DNA of 64,000 nucleotides, from contig NZ_BAMT01000004.1 of NCBI RefSeq assembly GCF_000617925.1, positions 62,001 to 126,000 on the forward strand. The letters run 5' to 3'. The translations under genes and the position numbers were made by a program. Position 1 is the first letter of the stretch. The number at the start of each line of letters is the position of its first letter. The notes beneath the pieces were generated by a model that saw only the letters and a list, made by a program, of their open reading frames with translations, had not been told where the DNA came from and searched no databases. Origin of the DNA: Methylobacillus glycogenes JCM 2850 (lineage in GTDB: Bacteria; Pseudomonadota; Gammaproteobacteria; Burkholderiales; Methylophilaceae). Below, piece after piece: positions 44,868 through 53,677 of the stretch.

Positions 44868-45140
44868 GAACCTCCATAACGAAGTTTAAGAATTGGTAGG
44901 GTTTAGCTACCTGTCTTTCCGATCGTGAAGGAAAGTAAGTTCATTATTGAAGAGCACGGCGTTAGATTTAATAAGCCTATGTCTTATAAGCGTGTCAGAA
45001 AATAAAACCTGAAAAGCAGTGAATGCTTGTTTTATTAGGTCAAAAAAATCACGGTCAAAAGTATCACCATTGCCAAATAATAGCCCCAGGCTGGCTAATC
45101 AAATGTATAGAAAAAAAGTTTGTATTATTCAAACAAATGA

Positions 45141-45703
45141 TTACTCACCAGCATCGGTTTTAAGCGCAGCCCGCAGATTGCGTCCATAGTCCAGCTTGGC
45201 TTCCATAGGGCTGAGATGTTTGAGCGCAAAAGATTTAAGGTCGGCATCATCTGCGCGTGCCGCCACTTTTTCAAATAGCTTGACCACGGTCTCCTGATTT
45301 TTCACCGCAATCGCCTTGGCATAGCCTGATCAAACTCCACACCATCCTTGGCGGAGAGTAATCTGAATTTTGCCTGCTGTATCAATGAGGGCTGGTCTGG
45401 CAATTCTGCACGCTTGGCTTGCGCCAGTTGCTTGAGTTGATCGCTTACCAGCATATGCTCACGAATAACCTCACGCGCCAACTGGCGTACATCCTGACTG
45501 CTGGATTTCACCACTGCCAACTCGCTGGCTTCTATCTGTACCAGGCTGGCTTGGGCGATATCCTTGAGATAACCACGGTCACGTGAGGAAAGGTCTTCAG
45601 CCGCCATGGCAGAATTGAGCAGCATGGGCACGCTGAATAACAGCAAAGCCAAGGCTGCGGGCCATTGGTGGTTTATCCAATGTTTGAAAGTAGGTTGGCG
45701 CAT
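45141..45703 (-). CDS. DUF4142 exported protein, frameshifted
   Basis: The ATG ending at 45703 starts a signal peptide (WPAALALLLFSVPMLLNSAMA-AED). The DUF4142 helical bundle follows (YLKDIAQASLVQIEASELAVVKS, VRQLAREVIREHMLVSDQL). The frame breaks at about 45323; one added base restores GVEFDQAYAKAIAVKNQETVVKLFEK, and the frame runs on to the stop at 45141. The repaired length is about 187 aa, normal for the family. It is probably a periplasmic ferritin-like bundle of unknown function, often with stress genes. Confidence 0.75.
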
Positions 45704-45976
45704 GAGGCTACTCCGCTATTGATTGCGTCTGCAATAACTTGCGTCCGCTATAGGTTGCGAGCTAAGAGATGTTGTATGCATCATCGGACAGAGTGACTGA
45801 CGCGTAAATCAGACTAGGCTGATTCCCTTGTAGGAGTAATGGCGACAGCATGGCAATAAGCCATGCTCTAGCTTGAAACTGATTCTGGGCTAAGCAAAGG
45901 TAAAGAGAACTTGCGATGGCGGCCAGGCTGCTGCTGAATCTTAGTGCGGGCTAGCCATTATCAAGAAGGAGTAGCA

Positions 45977-47032
45977 ATGCAATCCATCATTCAAACCTTA
46001 ACCCAAGCAGCATTTCACACCAGGCTGGAGCACCCTGAGATTCATGCATTGCAGCAACTATTGGCAGAGTTATTATTGGATTTAAAGGCTAGGCATTATC
46101 ACTTCACTGCAATCTCAAGCGCCAGCCATGGTGTAGTAAACCAACGAGTCGATAACAAACTGGCTTTTGATCTGCCTGGAGTATTTGGCTGGGGGCGGCA
46201 ATTTGCACCGCCACTGTTGGCAGAACCCTGGTTTTCACGCTTGAGAGAGACCGCCATCATTGTCCCTGATGGCGATTACTGGCGCAGCAGGGTGGCTGTG
46301 GCCAGCATGGATGGCTGCCTGTTACTGCATAGCGCACATGCTGCCGAAGATGACTATGCCGTGCACCTGGGGCCAGATGACTATCGTTTTTATAATTGGA
46401 TAGATCATTATCTCACCCTGCATAAACCAGCCGTGCGCCGCGCAGTGAATGTGGGCTGTGGCGCTGGAGGGCTGGCCATGGTGCTGGCCACCCGCTTGCC
46501 CCAGGCCGTAGTCACGGGCGTGGACAGCAACCCCCTGGCACTGTTTCTGGCCAGCGCCAGTGCGCTTGGTAATGGTAAGCCGCAGCTGCAATGGCAGCAG
46601 GGCGCATCCCTGTCATCCTTGCCTGGTGAATTTGACCTGATCGTGGCCAATCTGGCTAAGCTCAAACAACCATATCCTGACCAAAGCATTTTGCCCCTGG
46701 CTGAGGCAGACGCAAAGTCTCACCCAGATACCCCGTCTGTGGCCACTGCTGCCAGTGGCGATGAAATGACACGGATATTGGCTAGCGTAGAAGAGGCTAT
46801 CGCCCGGTTGGCAGTGCGTGGCACATTGCTGCTTTATGCCTGCGTGGCAATCAAGCATGGCCGTGATGCCTTGCGACTAGGAGTGGAAACCCTGCTAGAG
46901 GGTAGCTCGCTGGTTTATGAATATGAAGAGCTGGACCCTGATATTGAAAGTGATTTATTGGGTGCTGAGAATTTTCAGCAAGTAGATCGTATTGCTGCGG
47001 TGGTGCTGGCACTACACAAGCCCTTGCGATAA
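45977..47032 (+). CDS. SAM methyltransferase homologue, copy 2, motif IV lost
   Basis: ATG 45977 is preceded by AAGGAG; the frame open from 45944 lacks a better start. The protein (351 aa) aligns with copy 1 at 31739: HYHFTAISSASHGVVNQR, LAEPWF, LLLHSAHAAEDDYAVHLGPDDYRF, then VNVGCGAGG (motif I, 157-165) and GVDSNPLAL. Motif IV, NPPY in copy 1, is NLAK here (225-228), so catalysis on a planar nitrogen is doubtful. A Gln/Glu-rich insert of copy 1 is absent. An insert rich in Ser, Pro and Asp follows motif IV. The C-terminal YEYEELDPDIESDLL is retained. Intact reading frame, so it is under selection for something. Confidence 0.75.
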   Translation: MQSIIQTLTQAAFHTRLEHPEIHALQQLLAELLLDLKARHYHFTAISSASHGVVNQRVDNKLAFDLPGVFGWGRQFAPPLLAEPWFSRLRETAIIVPDGDYWRSRVAVASMDGCLLLHSAHAAEDDYAVHLGPDDYRFYNWIDHYLTLHKPAVRRAVNVGCGAGGLAMVLATRLPQAVVTGVDSNPLALFLASASALGNGKPQLQWQQGASLSSLPGEFDLIVANLAKLKQPYPDQSILPLAEADAKSHPDTPSVATAASGDEMTRILASVEEAIARLAVRGTLLLYACVAIKHGRDALRLGVETLLEGSSLVYEYEELDPDIESDLLGAENFQQVDRIAAVVLALHKPLR

Positions 47033-47236
47033 GTGCTCTCCTACAAGCGCTGGCGACATGGGCCTACAGCTTATGGTTGGGATGGGGTTTATATTGCGCA
47101 AGTCTTCCACGTAGTGCTTAAACTCAGGTGAAAGCAGCACATAACGCATAACGCCGTAGTGATGTTTTAACGCCAGTTGTGGAGACCAGCAACTATCTAA
47201 CCTGAAAATAAACTCTGTGAATAAGGTGCCAGCGCC

Positions 47237-47716
47237 ATGGAGATATTGAGCCTGAGTGTTCCCCCAGGGGAAATCTTTATACGCGGGAGCCTAGTGTTCT
47301 GGTTCCTGTTCCTGATTTTTCGCTTTGTGCTGCGTCGCGATGTGGGCAGCTTGGGCATAGGCGATTTTCTGTTTGTGGTCATAGTGGCGGATGCCTCGCA
47401 AAACGCCATGACGGGAGATGCCAAGACCGTGCTGGATGGCGCCTTGCTGATCAGTACTTTGTTGTTCTGGAACCTAGTGCTGGATTATCTTGGCTATCGC
47501 TTCCCGCTGGTGCGCCGTTTTACCGAATCCAGCAGCATGATGCTGGTACTCAACGGAGAAATTCAGTGGCGTAACCTCAGGCGGGAATGGATTACGCATG
47601 AAGAGCTGATGGCCAAACTGCGCGAGGAAGGGCTGGAAAGCCTGACTGAGGTCAAGGAAATGCGCCTGGAAACCGATGGCCTGATCAGCGTGATCAAGCG
47701 CCCCGAGCGGCGCTGA
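47237..47716 (+). CDS. DUF421 membrane protein (YetF/YcaP family)
   Basis: The product has 159 residues. The N-terminal half is membrane: IFIRGSLVFWFLFLIFRFVL, GDFLFVVIVADASQNAM (the conserved family segment) and TVLDGALLISTLLFWNLVLDYL. The soluble C-terminal half (LVLNGEIQWRNLRREWITHEELMAKLREEG) is the usual DUF421 tail. The family is functionally uncharacterised and in spore-formers linked to spore or stress resistance. Confidence 0.82.
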   Translation: MEILSLSVPPGEIFIRGSLVFWFLFLIFRFVLRRDVGSLGIGDFLFVVIVADASQNAMTGDAKTVLDGALLISTLLFWNLVLDYLGYRFPLVRRFTESSSMMLVLNGEIQWRNLRREWITHEELMAKLREEGLESLTEVKEMRLETDGLISVIKRPERR

Positions 47717-47767
47717 TGATGGCAGGGCTTTGTAGGATACGCTGCCTTAAGCAAAGGAGGTAAGACT

Positions 47768-47962
47768 ATGCAACGTCAAGAAGATGCACGCGAGTTGGAT
47801 CTTGGTCATTTTGCACTGGCTCTGCAACAAGCTGGTTTGGAGCCACTGGATGCGCATGAGGAGCAAGTCGTTGAAGCTTTTCTGGCACGCAATTGGCAAG
47901 TGGCCGAGATTGTTGAAGAAATCCGCAAGCGCAGGGAGTTGGGGGCTGCGCCCGACCTTTAG
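47768..47962 (+). CDS. Small acidic helical protein (64 aa)
   Basis: AAGGAGG lies 9 nt before the ATG. The sequence is helical throughout (FALALQQAGLEPLDAHEEQVVEAFLARNWQ) and has no membrane segment. It lies 51 nt after the DUF421 gene and is probably co-transcribed with it. No family recognised. Confidence 0.55.
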   Translation: MQRQEDARELDLGHFALALQQAGLEPLDAHEEQVVEAFLARNWQVAEIVEEIRKRRELGAAPDL

Positions 47963-48329
47963 GGCTAAATTGCAAGGCTAGGTTGCAAGGCTAAATTTCA
48001 GCCGCAAGCGCGCCTTGCTTGAAGTTTAGATTGATCACCCGTTGTATCACATTTTGTGATCCAGCATTGGCGTGTGAGCAGCGCAGCAGCTCAGCCATGC
48101 CATTCTTACTAGATTTACTTCTGATGCTCTGTTAATGCAAGAGCCAATGAAACACTTGTTTCATAAGTACAACTTTCATATTTGCAACTCTCAAAAAAAG
48201 TATGCAAAATGAGGTCAAGTCTTTGCTTGGTGGGCAATGCAGGCTGATTGTTAGGAGCGAGCTAGGGAGAGAGGCTGCTTAGTGCCAGGTTTCTATCATA
48301 TTCATCCTTGATGGGAATACGCGTTAGCT
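47963..48329. other. Intergenic region upstream of the cellulose genes
   Basis: This presumably holds the bcsA promoter and leader. No gene or clear repeat is seen. Confidence 0.4.
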
Positions 48330-50531
48330 TTGAAGAATATCAATAAAATCACGCTACTTTGGCTCTCAGGGATGGGTGTATTCCTGTTCTTGTGCATTCT
48401 GCGCACGGATCATAACGTGCAGCTGCTGATTTCCATTTTCTCGCTGTTGCTACTGGCCTTGGTCTACACCTATTCGCGCTTTCCTCATCCGGAAGATCAG
48501 CGCGAGATCATCCGCCTGTTGATGATCTATATCTGTTTGTTCCTGCTCATGCGCTATATGTACTGGCGCGCCACCGAAACCCTGCCCACGCAGTGGGGGG
48601 TGATTTCCATGGTTGCCGGACTGTTGTTATTTGTGGCTGAGGCCTACAGCCTGATCAATACTTTATTCGGTTATTTCATCAATAGCCGCCCCTTCCGGCG
48701 CAAGGCATTACCCATGCCTGAAGATGTTTCTGTATTGCCCGATGTAGATATTTACATCCCCACCTATAACGAAGCGCCTTCTATCCTGCGCGCCACTGTC
48801 ATTGCTGCTACGCAGATGGATTATCCGGCAGAAAAACTACATGTCTATATTCTGGATGATGGTGGCACCGAGCAGAAATGCAACGATAAAGTGGCAAGCA
48901 AGGCGGCCGAGGCGCGCGCCCGCGCGGCAGAGCTTAAGGAAATTGCCAGCGAATTTGGTGCCCAATACATTACCCGTGCGCGCAACCTGCATGCCAAGGC
49001 AGGCAATATCAACAGCGCCTTGCAGCATACCAATGGTGACTTATTGGTGATTCTGGATTGCGACCATATCCCGACGCGGGATTTTGTGGAAAAAACCGTG
49101 GGCTTCTTCCTGGCCGACCCCAAATTATTCCTGGTGCAAACCCCGCATAATTTTGTCAGCCCCGACCCCATAGAAAAAAACCTCAATACCTACGAAGCCT
49201 CCCCGGCAGAGAACGAACTGTTCTACGACGTCATGCAGCCTGGGCTGGATTTCTGGGGCACTTCCTTCTTCTGCGGCTCTGCTGCGGTATTGCGTCGCTC
49301 GGTGATTAATGAGTTGGGTGGTATTTCTGGTCAGACCATTACCGAAGATGCCGAAACCACCATAGATGCTCTCAGCCTGGGCTACAAAACCGCTTACCTT
49401 AATCGGCCCATGGTGTCTGGCCTGCAACCTGAAACCTATGCAGGTTTTATTTTGCAGCGGGTACGCTGGGGCCAGGGCATGTTCCAGATTTTTCTGTTGA
49501 AAAATCCCTGGCGTCAGCCTGGCCTCAAGATAGAACACAGGTTGCTCTATACCAATTTCACCTTCTTCTGGGGTTTTGCCAGCTCACGTTTCATCATGTT
49601 GCTGGCGCCGCCGTTGTTTTTGGTATTCCACATCAATTTGTGCGATGCCACCGCCATTGAGCTGATCAGTTATGCCGGCCCGGCACTGATCGCCTCGCTG
49701 ATTTCAACACAGTATTTCTATGGCCGGGTGCGCTGGCCGTTTATGTCCCAGCTTTATGAAATCATCCAGTCCGTGTATATCTCCCGTGGCATCTGGGAGG
49801 TCATGAAGAATCCACGCTCGCCTTCGTTCCAGGTCACGCCCAAAGGTGAAGTGCTGGATAGAAACTTTATTTCCGGTCTGGCCAAGCCCTTCTATTTCAT
49901 CCTGGCCCTCAATGTCACGGCGCTGGTCTGCGGCACCATACGCTACCATCAGGAATCCTGGGGCGAGGGCGGTATTGCCTTTGTCATGTTCTGGGCCATC
50001 CTGGACTTTATTTTCCTCATGGGCGCGCTGGGCATCATGCACGAGAAGCGCCAGCTGCGTAGCGAGCCACGGGTGCCACATCAGGAAAATCTATTTGTGC
50101 ATGATAGTGAAGGCAATCGTATCCCCGCTTACACAATCAACGCCTCGGCCTCAGGCATGGGGCTGAAGATCGATAGAGCGGGGCATCCGCATGTGCAGCT
50201 CAACCTTAATGATGTAGTGACGCTGGAGTTTCCCCAACGTGGGGTAAGCCTGCAGGCCAGGGTGTTATCGGTGTTTGCGGTCTCCAGCCTCAGTATGGGC
50301 ATGGGTTTGAGTTATCAGCTTGCCAGCAGCGAGGATGAGCGTGCGGCGATTGATATTGCTTTTGGCTCCAGCGAGCAACTGATACGCAACAACCGCAACC
50401 GTCACCAGGGCCGCAGCATTCCCAAAGCTTTCCTTTACCTGCTGAAATTCGGCTTTGTACATGGGGTTGCACATTTGAGTGCGCTGGTGCGCGAATTGAT
50501 TTCCAAACAGAAACAACAAACAAAAAACTGA
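48330..50531 (+). CDS. bcsA: Cellulose synthase catalytic subunit BcsA
   Basis: TTG start at 48330 gives a normal N-terminus with membrane helices. GT2 motifs are complete: DDG at 176-178, DCDH at 243-246, TED at 338-340 and QRVRW at 376-380. More helices follow, then a C-terminal PilZ domain with RSEPR (RxxxR) and NASASGMG (D/NxSxxG), which binds c-di-GMP. The protein synthesises beta-1,4-glucan from UDP-glucose and extrudes it through its own channel. At 733 aa it is the compact type, as in acetic acid bacteria and Rhodobacter. The 17-bp spacing to bcsB supports an operon. Confidence 0.95.
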   Translation: MKNINKITLLWLSGMGVFLFLCILRTDHNVQLLISIFSLLLLALVYTYSRFPHPEDQREIIRLLMIYICLFLLMRYMYWRATETLPTQWGVISMVAGLLLFVAEAYSLINTLFGYFINSRPFRRKALPMPEDVSVLPDVDIYIPTYNEAPSILRATVIAATQMDYPAEKLHVYILDDGGTEQKCNDKVASKAAEARARAAELKEIASEFGAQYITRARNLHAKAGNINSALQHTNGDLLVILDCDHIPTRDFVEKTVGFFLADPKLFLVQTPHNFVSPDPIEKNLNTYEASPAENELFYDVMQPGLDFWGTSFFCGSAAVLRRSVINELGGISGQTITEDAETTIDALSLGYKTAYLNRPMVSGLQPETYAGFILQRVRWGQGMFQIFLLKNPWRQPGLKIEHRLLYTNFTFFWGFASSRFIMLLAPPLFLVFHINLCDATAIELISYAGPALIASLISTQYFYGRVRWPFMSQLYEIIQSVYISRGIWEVMKNPRSPSFQVTPKGEVLDRNFISGLAKPFYFILALNVTALVCGTIRYHQESWGEGGIAFVMFWAILDFIFLMGALGIMHEKRQLRSEPRVPHQENLFVHDSEGNRIPAYTINASASGMGLKIDRAGHPHVQLNLNDVVTLEFPQRGVSLQARVLSVFAVSSLSMGMGLSYQLASSEDERAAIDIAFGSSEQLIRNNRNRHQGRSIPKAFLYLLKFGFVHGVAHLSALVRELISKQKQQTKN

Positions 50532-50548
50532 AACACCGAGGAGTGACT

Positions 50549-52846
50549 ATGCCAAGCATGCCTGCCATGACTAAATACCTCGCCCTGCTGGGGCTGACGC
50601 TGCAACTGGCCGCTACCGCCATTCCTGGGCACGCGGAAGAAGCTGCACTGGAGACCAGCTTGGCAGAAGCCGCTTCCAGCCCTGCTAGTGCTCAGGCTGG
50701 TGCAAAGGAATTCAATTTCTCATTGGCCAAGCTGATTGGCAGTGGCCGCATCAGCACCCTTAAAGGTGAGAGTGGCCAACTGGGTTTCTCCTTGCCAGTG
50801 CCGCCTACCTGGCAGGCCAAAGACGTAGAGCTACGCTTGCGCGGCACGGTGTCCAGCAGCTTGATTGCGGGCTCGCAGTTGGTGGTTTACCTGAATGGCG
50901 AGGCCATACAGCAATATCCGCTGCAGCAGGAGGGCAATCGCTATGACTTTACGCTCAAGGTGCCTGTGGAAAAGCTCAAAAGTGGTTTCAACGATTTCCA
51001 GTTGCAGGCCAATCAGCATTACACCGAGGCCTGCGAGTTTCCACATGCACCTCAGCTCTGGACCCAGGTCAATCTTGAGCAATCAGGCTTCAAGATCAAC
51101 GCCACGCCTAAGCCAGTGGTCAGCAGCTTAAGCCGTCTCAGTGAAATCTTCAGCAAGGCCAACTGGCACGACAGGCCTGCAGTCTCCATCATGACCGCAG
51201 CCAAGCCTACCCCGGATGAAGTGGCTGCCATGGGCTTGTTGGCGCAAGGCGTCGCGGGCTTCTACGATTTTGTCCCCGTGCGTATCAGTCATGATGTCTA
51301 CCCGCTTGAGGCACATAACCTGCTCGGCCAATTCCCTGCCGATAGCCGCACTGCGGTGGTGATGGGCAGTTTTGCCAACCTTGGCTCTTATCTGCAAGGC
51401 CTCAATATTGGCAAACAAGATAAGCCCGTGATCGCGGTGCGTGCCATGCCGGGTGACCCGACCCGGCAATTGGTCATTTTGGCCGCCAATAACGGCAAGG
51501 ACCTGAAAAAACTCGCCACGGCCTTTGCCTTGCGCGGCCTGCCTTGGCCTGACCATGCCTGGACCAGCATAGACAAGCTCAAAATGCCACCCGCACGCTC
51601 GCTGGAAAAACGCTTTGACCTACCATTGGCTTCCAGCGGTGCCTTCCCCTTGCGCGCGCTGGGCTACAAAACCACGACTTACAGCGGGCAGGATAATGAT
51701 GGCCCAGTATTGCGGGTCTGGAACAATAGCTGGCAAGGCCGCATGCAGGTGCGTGTACACTTGACCTATGCCAGTGGCATGTCACCCCAATCCTCGCTCA
51801 ACATCATCAGCAATGGCGTGATGCAAGGCGCGATTCCGCTGAATAACCCGCGTGGCGGCATCTATGAGAACTATGCGGTCACCATCTGCTGGGTCGCTCA
51901 ATCCAGGCTGGAATACCTTGCAATTCAAACCCGTGCTGGTGCCTGTGAGCAATGGCGGCAAGTGCCAGCTAGCTATGATGGCAACCTGGCGCTGACCGTG
52001 TATGAAGACACTACCTTGCAGAAGTTTGGTGGCGATGAATTGCGCGAGCCAGACCTGGCACTGCTTTCCGGTACAGGCAGTATTTATACCGAAGGCCCGC
52101 TGGGCAAGGGTATTGCCATTCAGATGACAGACGATAATTCAGACACCCTGAGCTCTGGCCTGACCCTGGTGGCCAAGCTGACCCAGGTGTTCCGCCGTCC
52201 GCTGATGAATGTGTGGTTTGGTGTAGGCCCAGCGCCTGAAATGAAGCACCAGTATTGGATAGGCTCTTACAAGCAATTGCCACGCGATGTGGCTAGCCTG
52301 GTGGTGACCGATTTCCCCTCGCGCATTGCGGTGGAAGTGCCGATTATCCAATCTGCCACGGTGGAAGTGCGTGAAGGCAATGAATGGCTGCGCTCCACCC
52401 TGGAAAACATGGGCATACGCAATACGCCACCTGCCAAGTACACCAGCGCCGAGATTGCGCTGTCTGGCCAGTTCAACAAATATAGTTTTGCCGCAACCAA
52501 GGAGATTGATGGCAATGTCGTGACAGTGCTCTCGGCCAATTCTCCTGCCATTCTCAAGCAAGGGGTGGCAACCTTGATAGGTTATGGGCAGTGGGCACAG
52601 CTCAAGGGCAGGCTGGCGTTTTGGGAGCCAGGCACCGAGAAACTCAGCTCGGTATCGTATGACGATACGCCATTCTCGGCTTATGGCCTGCGCGGCGGCC
52701 TGGGCATATGGGTGTCGCAATACCCATGGCTGGCCTTATTCTCGCTGTTGCTGATCATAGGCTTTATTATCTTCGTGACACGCAGGCACTTGCGGCTTAT
52801 AAAGTACGCAATCATGCGGGTCATCAAGAATAGACCAAGTGATTGA
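50549..52846 (+). CDS. bcsB: Cellulose synthase regulatory subunit BcsB
   Basis: ATG 50549 is preceded by GAGGAG. A signal peptide (YLALLGLTLQLAATAIPGHA) precedes a long periplasmic region with repeated carbohydrate-binding and flavodoxin-like folds (VELRLRGTVSSSLIAGSQLVVYLNG, FNDFQLQANQHY, CEFPHAPQLWTQV with the conserved Cys). One C-terminal membrane helix (PWLALFSLLLIIGFIIFVT) anchors it to BcsA. The 765 aa are full length. It guides the nascent glucan through the periplasm. Confidence 0.93.
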   Translation: MPSMPAMTKYLALLGLTLQLAATAIPGHAEEAALETSLAEAASSPASAQAGAKEFNFSLAKLIGSGRISTLKGESGQLGFSLPVPPTWQAKDVELRLRGTVSSSLIAGSQLVVYLNGEAIQQYPLQQEGNRYDFTLKVPVEKLKSGFNDFQLQANQHYTEACEFPHAPQLWTQVNLEQSGFKINATPKPVVSSLSRLSEIFSKANWHDRPAVSIMTAAKPTPDEVAAMGLLAQGVAGFYDFVPVRISHDVYPLEAHNLLGQFPADSRTAVVMGSFANLGSYLQGLNIGKQDKPVIAVRAMPGDPTRQLVILAANNGKDLKKLATAFALRGLPWPDHAWTSIDKLKMPPARSLEKRFDLPLASSGAFPLRALGYKTTTYSGQDNDGPVLRVWNNSWQGRMQVRVHLTYASGMSPQSSLNIISNGVMQGAIPLNNPRGGIYENYAVTICWVAQSRLEYLAIQTRAGACEQWRQVPASYDGNLALTVYEDTTLQKFGGDELREPDLALLSGTGSIYTEGPLGKGIAIQMTDDNSDTLSSGLTLVAKLTQVFRRPLMNVWFGVGPAPEMKHQYWIGSYKQLPRDVASLVVTDFPSRIAVEVPIIQSATVEVREGNEWLRSTLENMGIRNTPPAKYTSAEIALSGQFNKYSFAATKEIDGNVVTVLSANSPAILKQGVATLIGYGQWAQLKGRLAFWEPGTEKLSSVSYDDTPFSAYGLRGGLGIWVSQYPWLALFSLLLIIGFIIFVTRRHLRLIKYAIMRVIKNRPSD

Positions 52847-52870
52847 ACATCAATATTTAGGGACGCGGAT

Positions 52871-53602
52871 TTGACGCTCATTATGAAACACACCTCATCG
52901 CTAATGACCATGGCCGTATTGTTCGGCCTGTCCCTCAACGCCAGCGCCAAGGATGACGATCCGTTGTTTATCGGCGGTTTTCAGCGCGCTGACCATAACT
53001 CCTACACTTTTGCCGGGGTGATCACGCCTATATTGGGCGGCAAGCTGGGAGAGGGCTGGTTTAACCGTACCATCGCCAGCTGGCTGACTTATGAATACGA
53101 CGCCAGCTATAACGGCCAGCCCACCACGCTCAAGGCCAAGGCACCCGGCATAGAAACTGGCTTTGGTTATGCCTGGCAGGGTAAATCTTATGGCATCAAT
53201 CTCTCAGCCTCGGTCGGCTACCGTGATTTCCGCCTCAGTCCCAACATCCCGGATGAGGAGCCAGAGGGCAAGGTGCTGGTGTTCTCACCGCAGTTGCAAG
53301 CGCGTTATGACATTACCGAGCATATCGAGACTGACCTGATTGCTAGCCATGCTTTCGCCAAGAAAAATGCCGAAACCAGTTTTGGCCGTTTACGCCTGGG
53401 ATATAAACCGCGCTGGGACTGGAAATTTGGCCTGGAGGGCGTGTATCAGGAGGGTGAGAACTTCCGCGTTAAGCAGAATGGCCTCTATCTGGTGCACTAC
53501 CTCAGTAGCGGTTGGGGGGTAGAAGTCAGTGGCGGCAAGGCAGAGTCACGGGATAACTCCAGCTCGGCCTATTTTGGCTTGGGCATATCCAAACAGTTTT
53601 AA
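52871..53602 (+). CDS. BcsS-like cellulose-associated outer-membrane beta-barrel
   Basis: TTG 52871, behind AGGGACG, or ATG 52883 may start the gene; both give a signal peptide ending at NASA-K. The mature part alternates amphipathic strands (YTFAGVITPILGG, SYGINLSASVGYRDFRL, FSPQLQARYDITEHIETDL, RLGYKPRWDWKFGLEGVY) and ends in FGLGISKQF, a beta-barrel C-terminal signature. This agrees with the CBP_BcsS family found next to bcs genes. The exact role (secretion or surface attachment of cellulose) is not known. Family assignment is from gene context and strand pattern. Confidence 0.65.
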   Translation: MTLIMKHTSSLMTMAVLFGLSLNASAKDDDPLFIGGFQRADHNSYTFAGVITPILGGKLGEGWFNRTIASWLTYEYDASYNGQPTTLKAKAPGIETGFGYAWQGKSYGINLSASVGYRDFRLSPNIPDEEPEGKVLVFSPQLQARYDITEHIETDLIASHAFAKKNAETSFGRLRLGYKPRWDWKFGLEGVYQEGENFRVKQNGLYLVHYLSSGWGVEVSGGKAESRDNSSSAYFGLGISKQF

Positions 53603-53646
53603 GACCTATATTTTAAGATCTCTGTTTTAAGATCTGTATCATGTGA

Positions 53647-53677
53647 GGGCATGAGTTGGTCTAGCCAATTCATGCCC
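53647..53677. terminator. Long hairpin between convergent bcsS and bcsZ
   Basis: A 13-bp stem (GGGCATGAGTTGG / CCAATTCATGCCC, one G-T pair, 5-nt loop) abuts the bcsZ stop codon. The following T-run is poor. It probably separates the two convergent transcripts. Confidence 0.5.
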
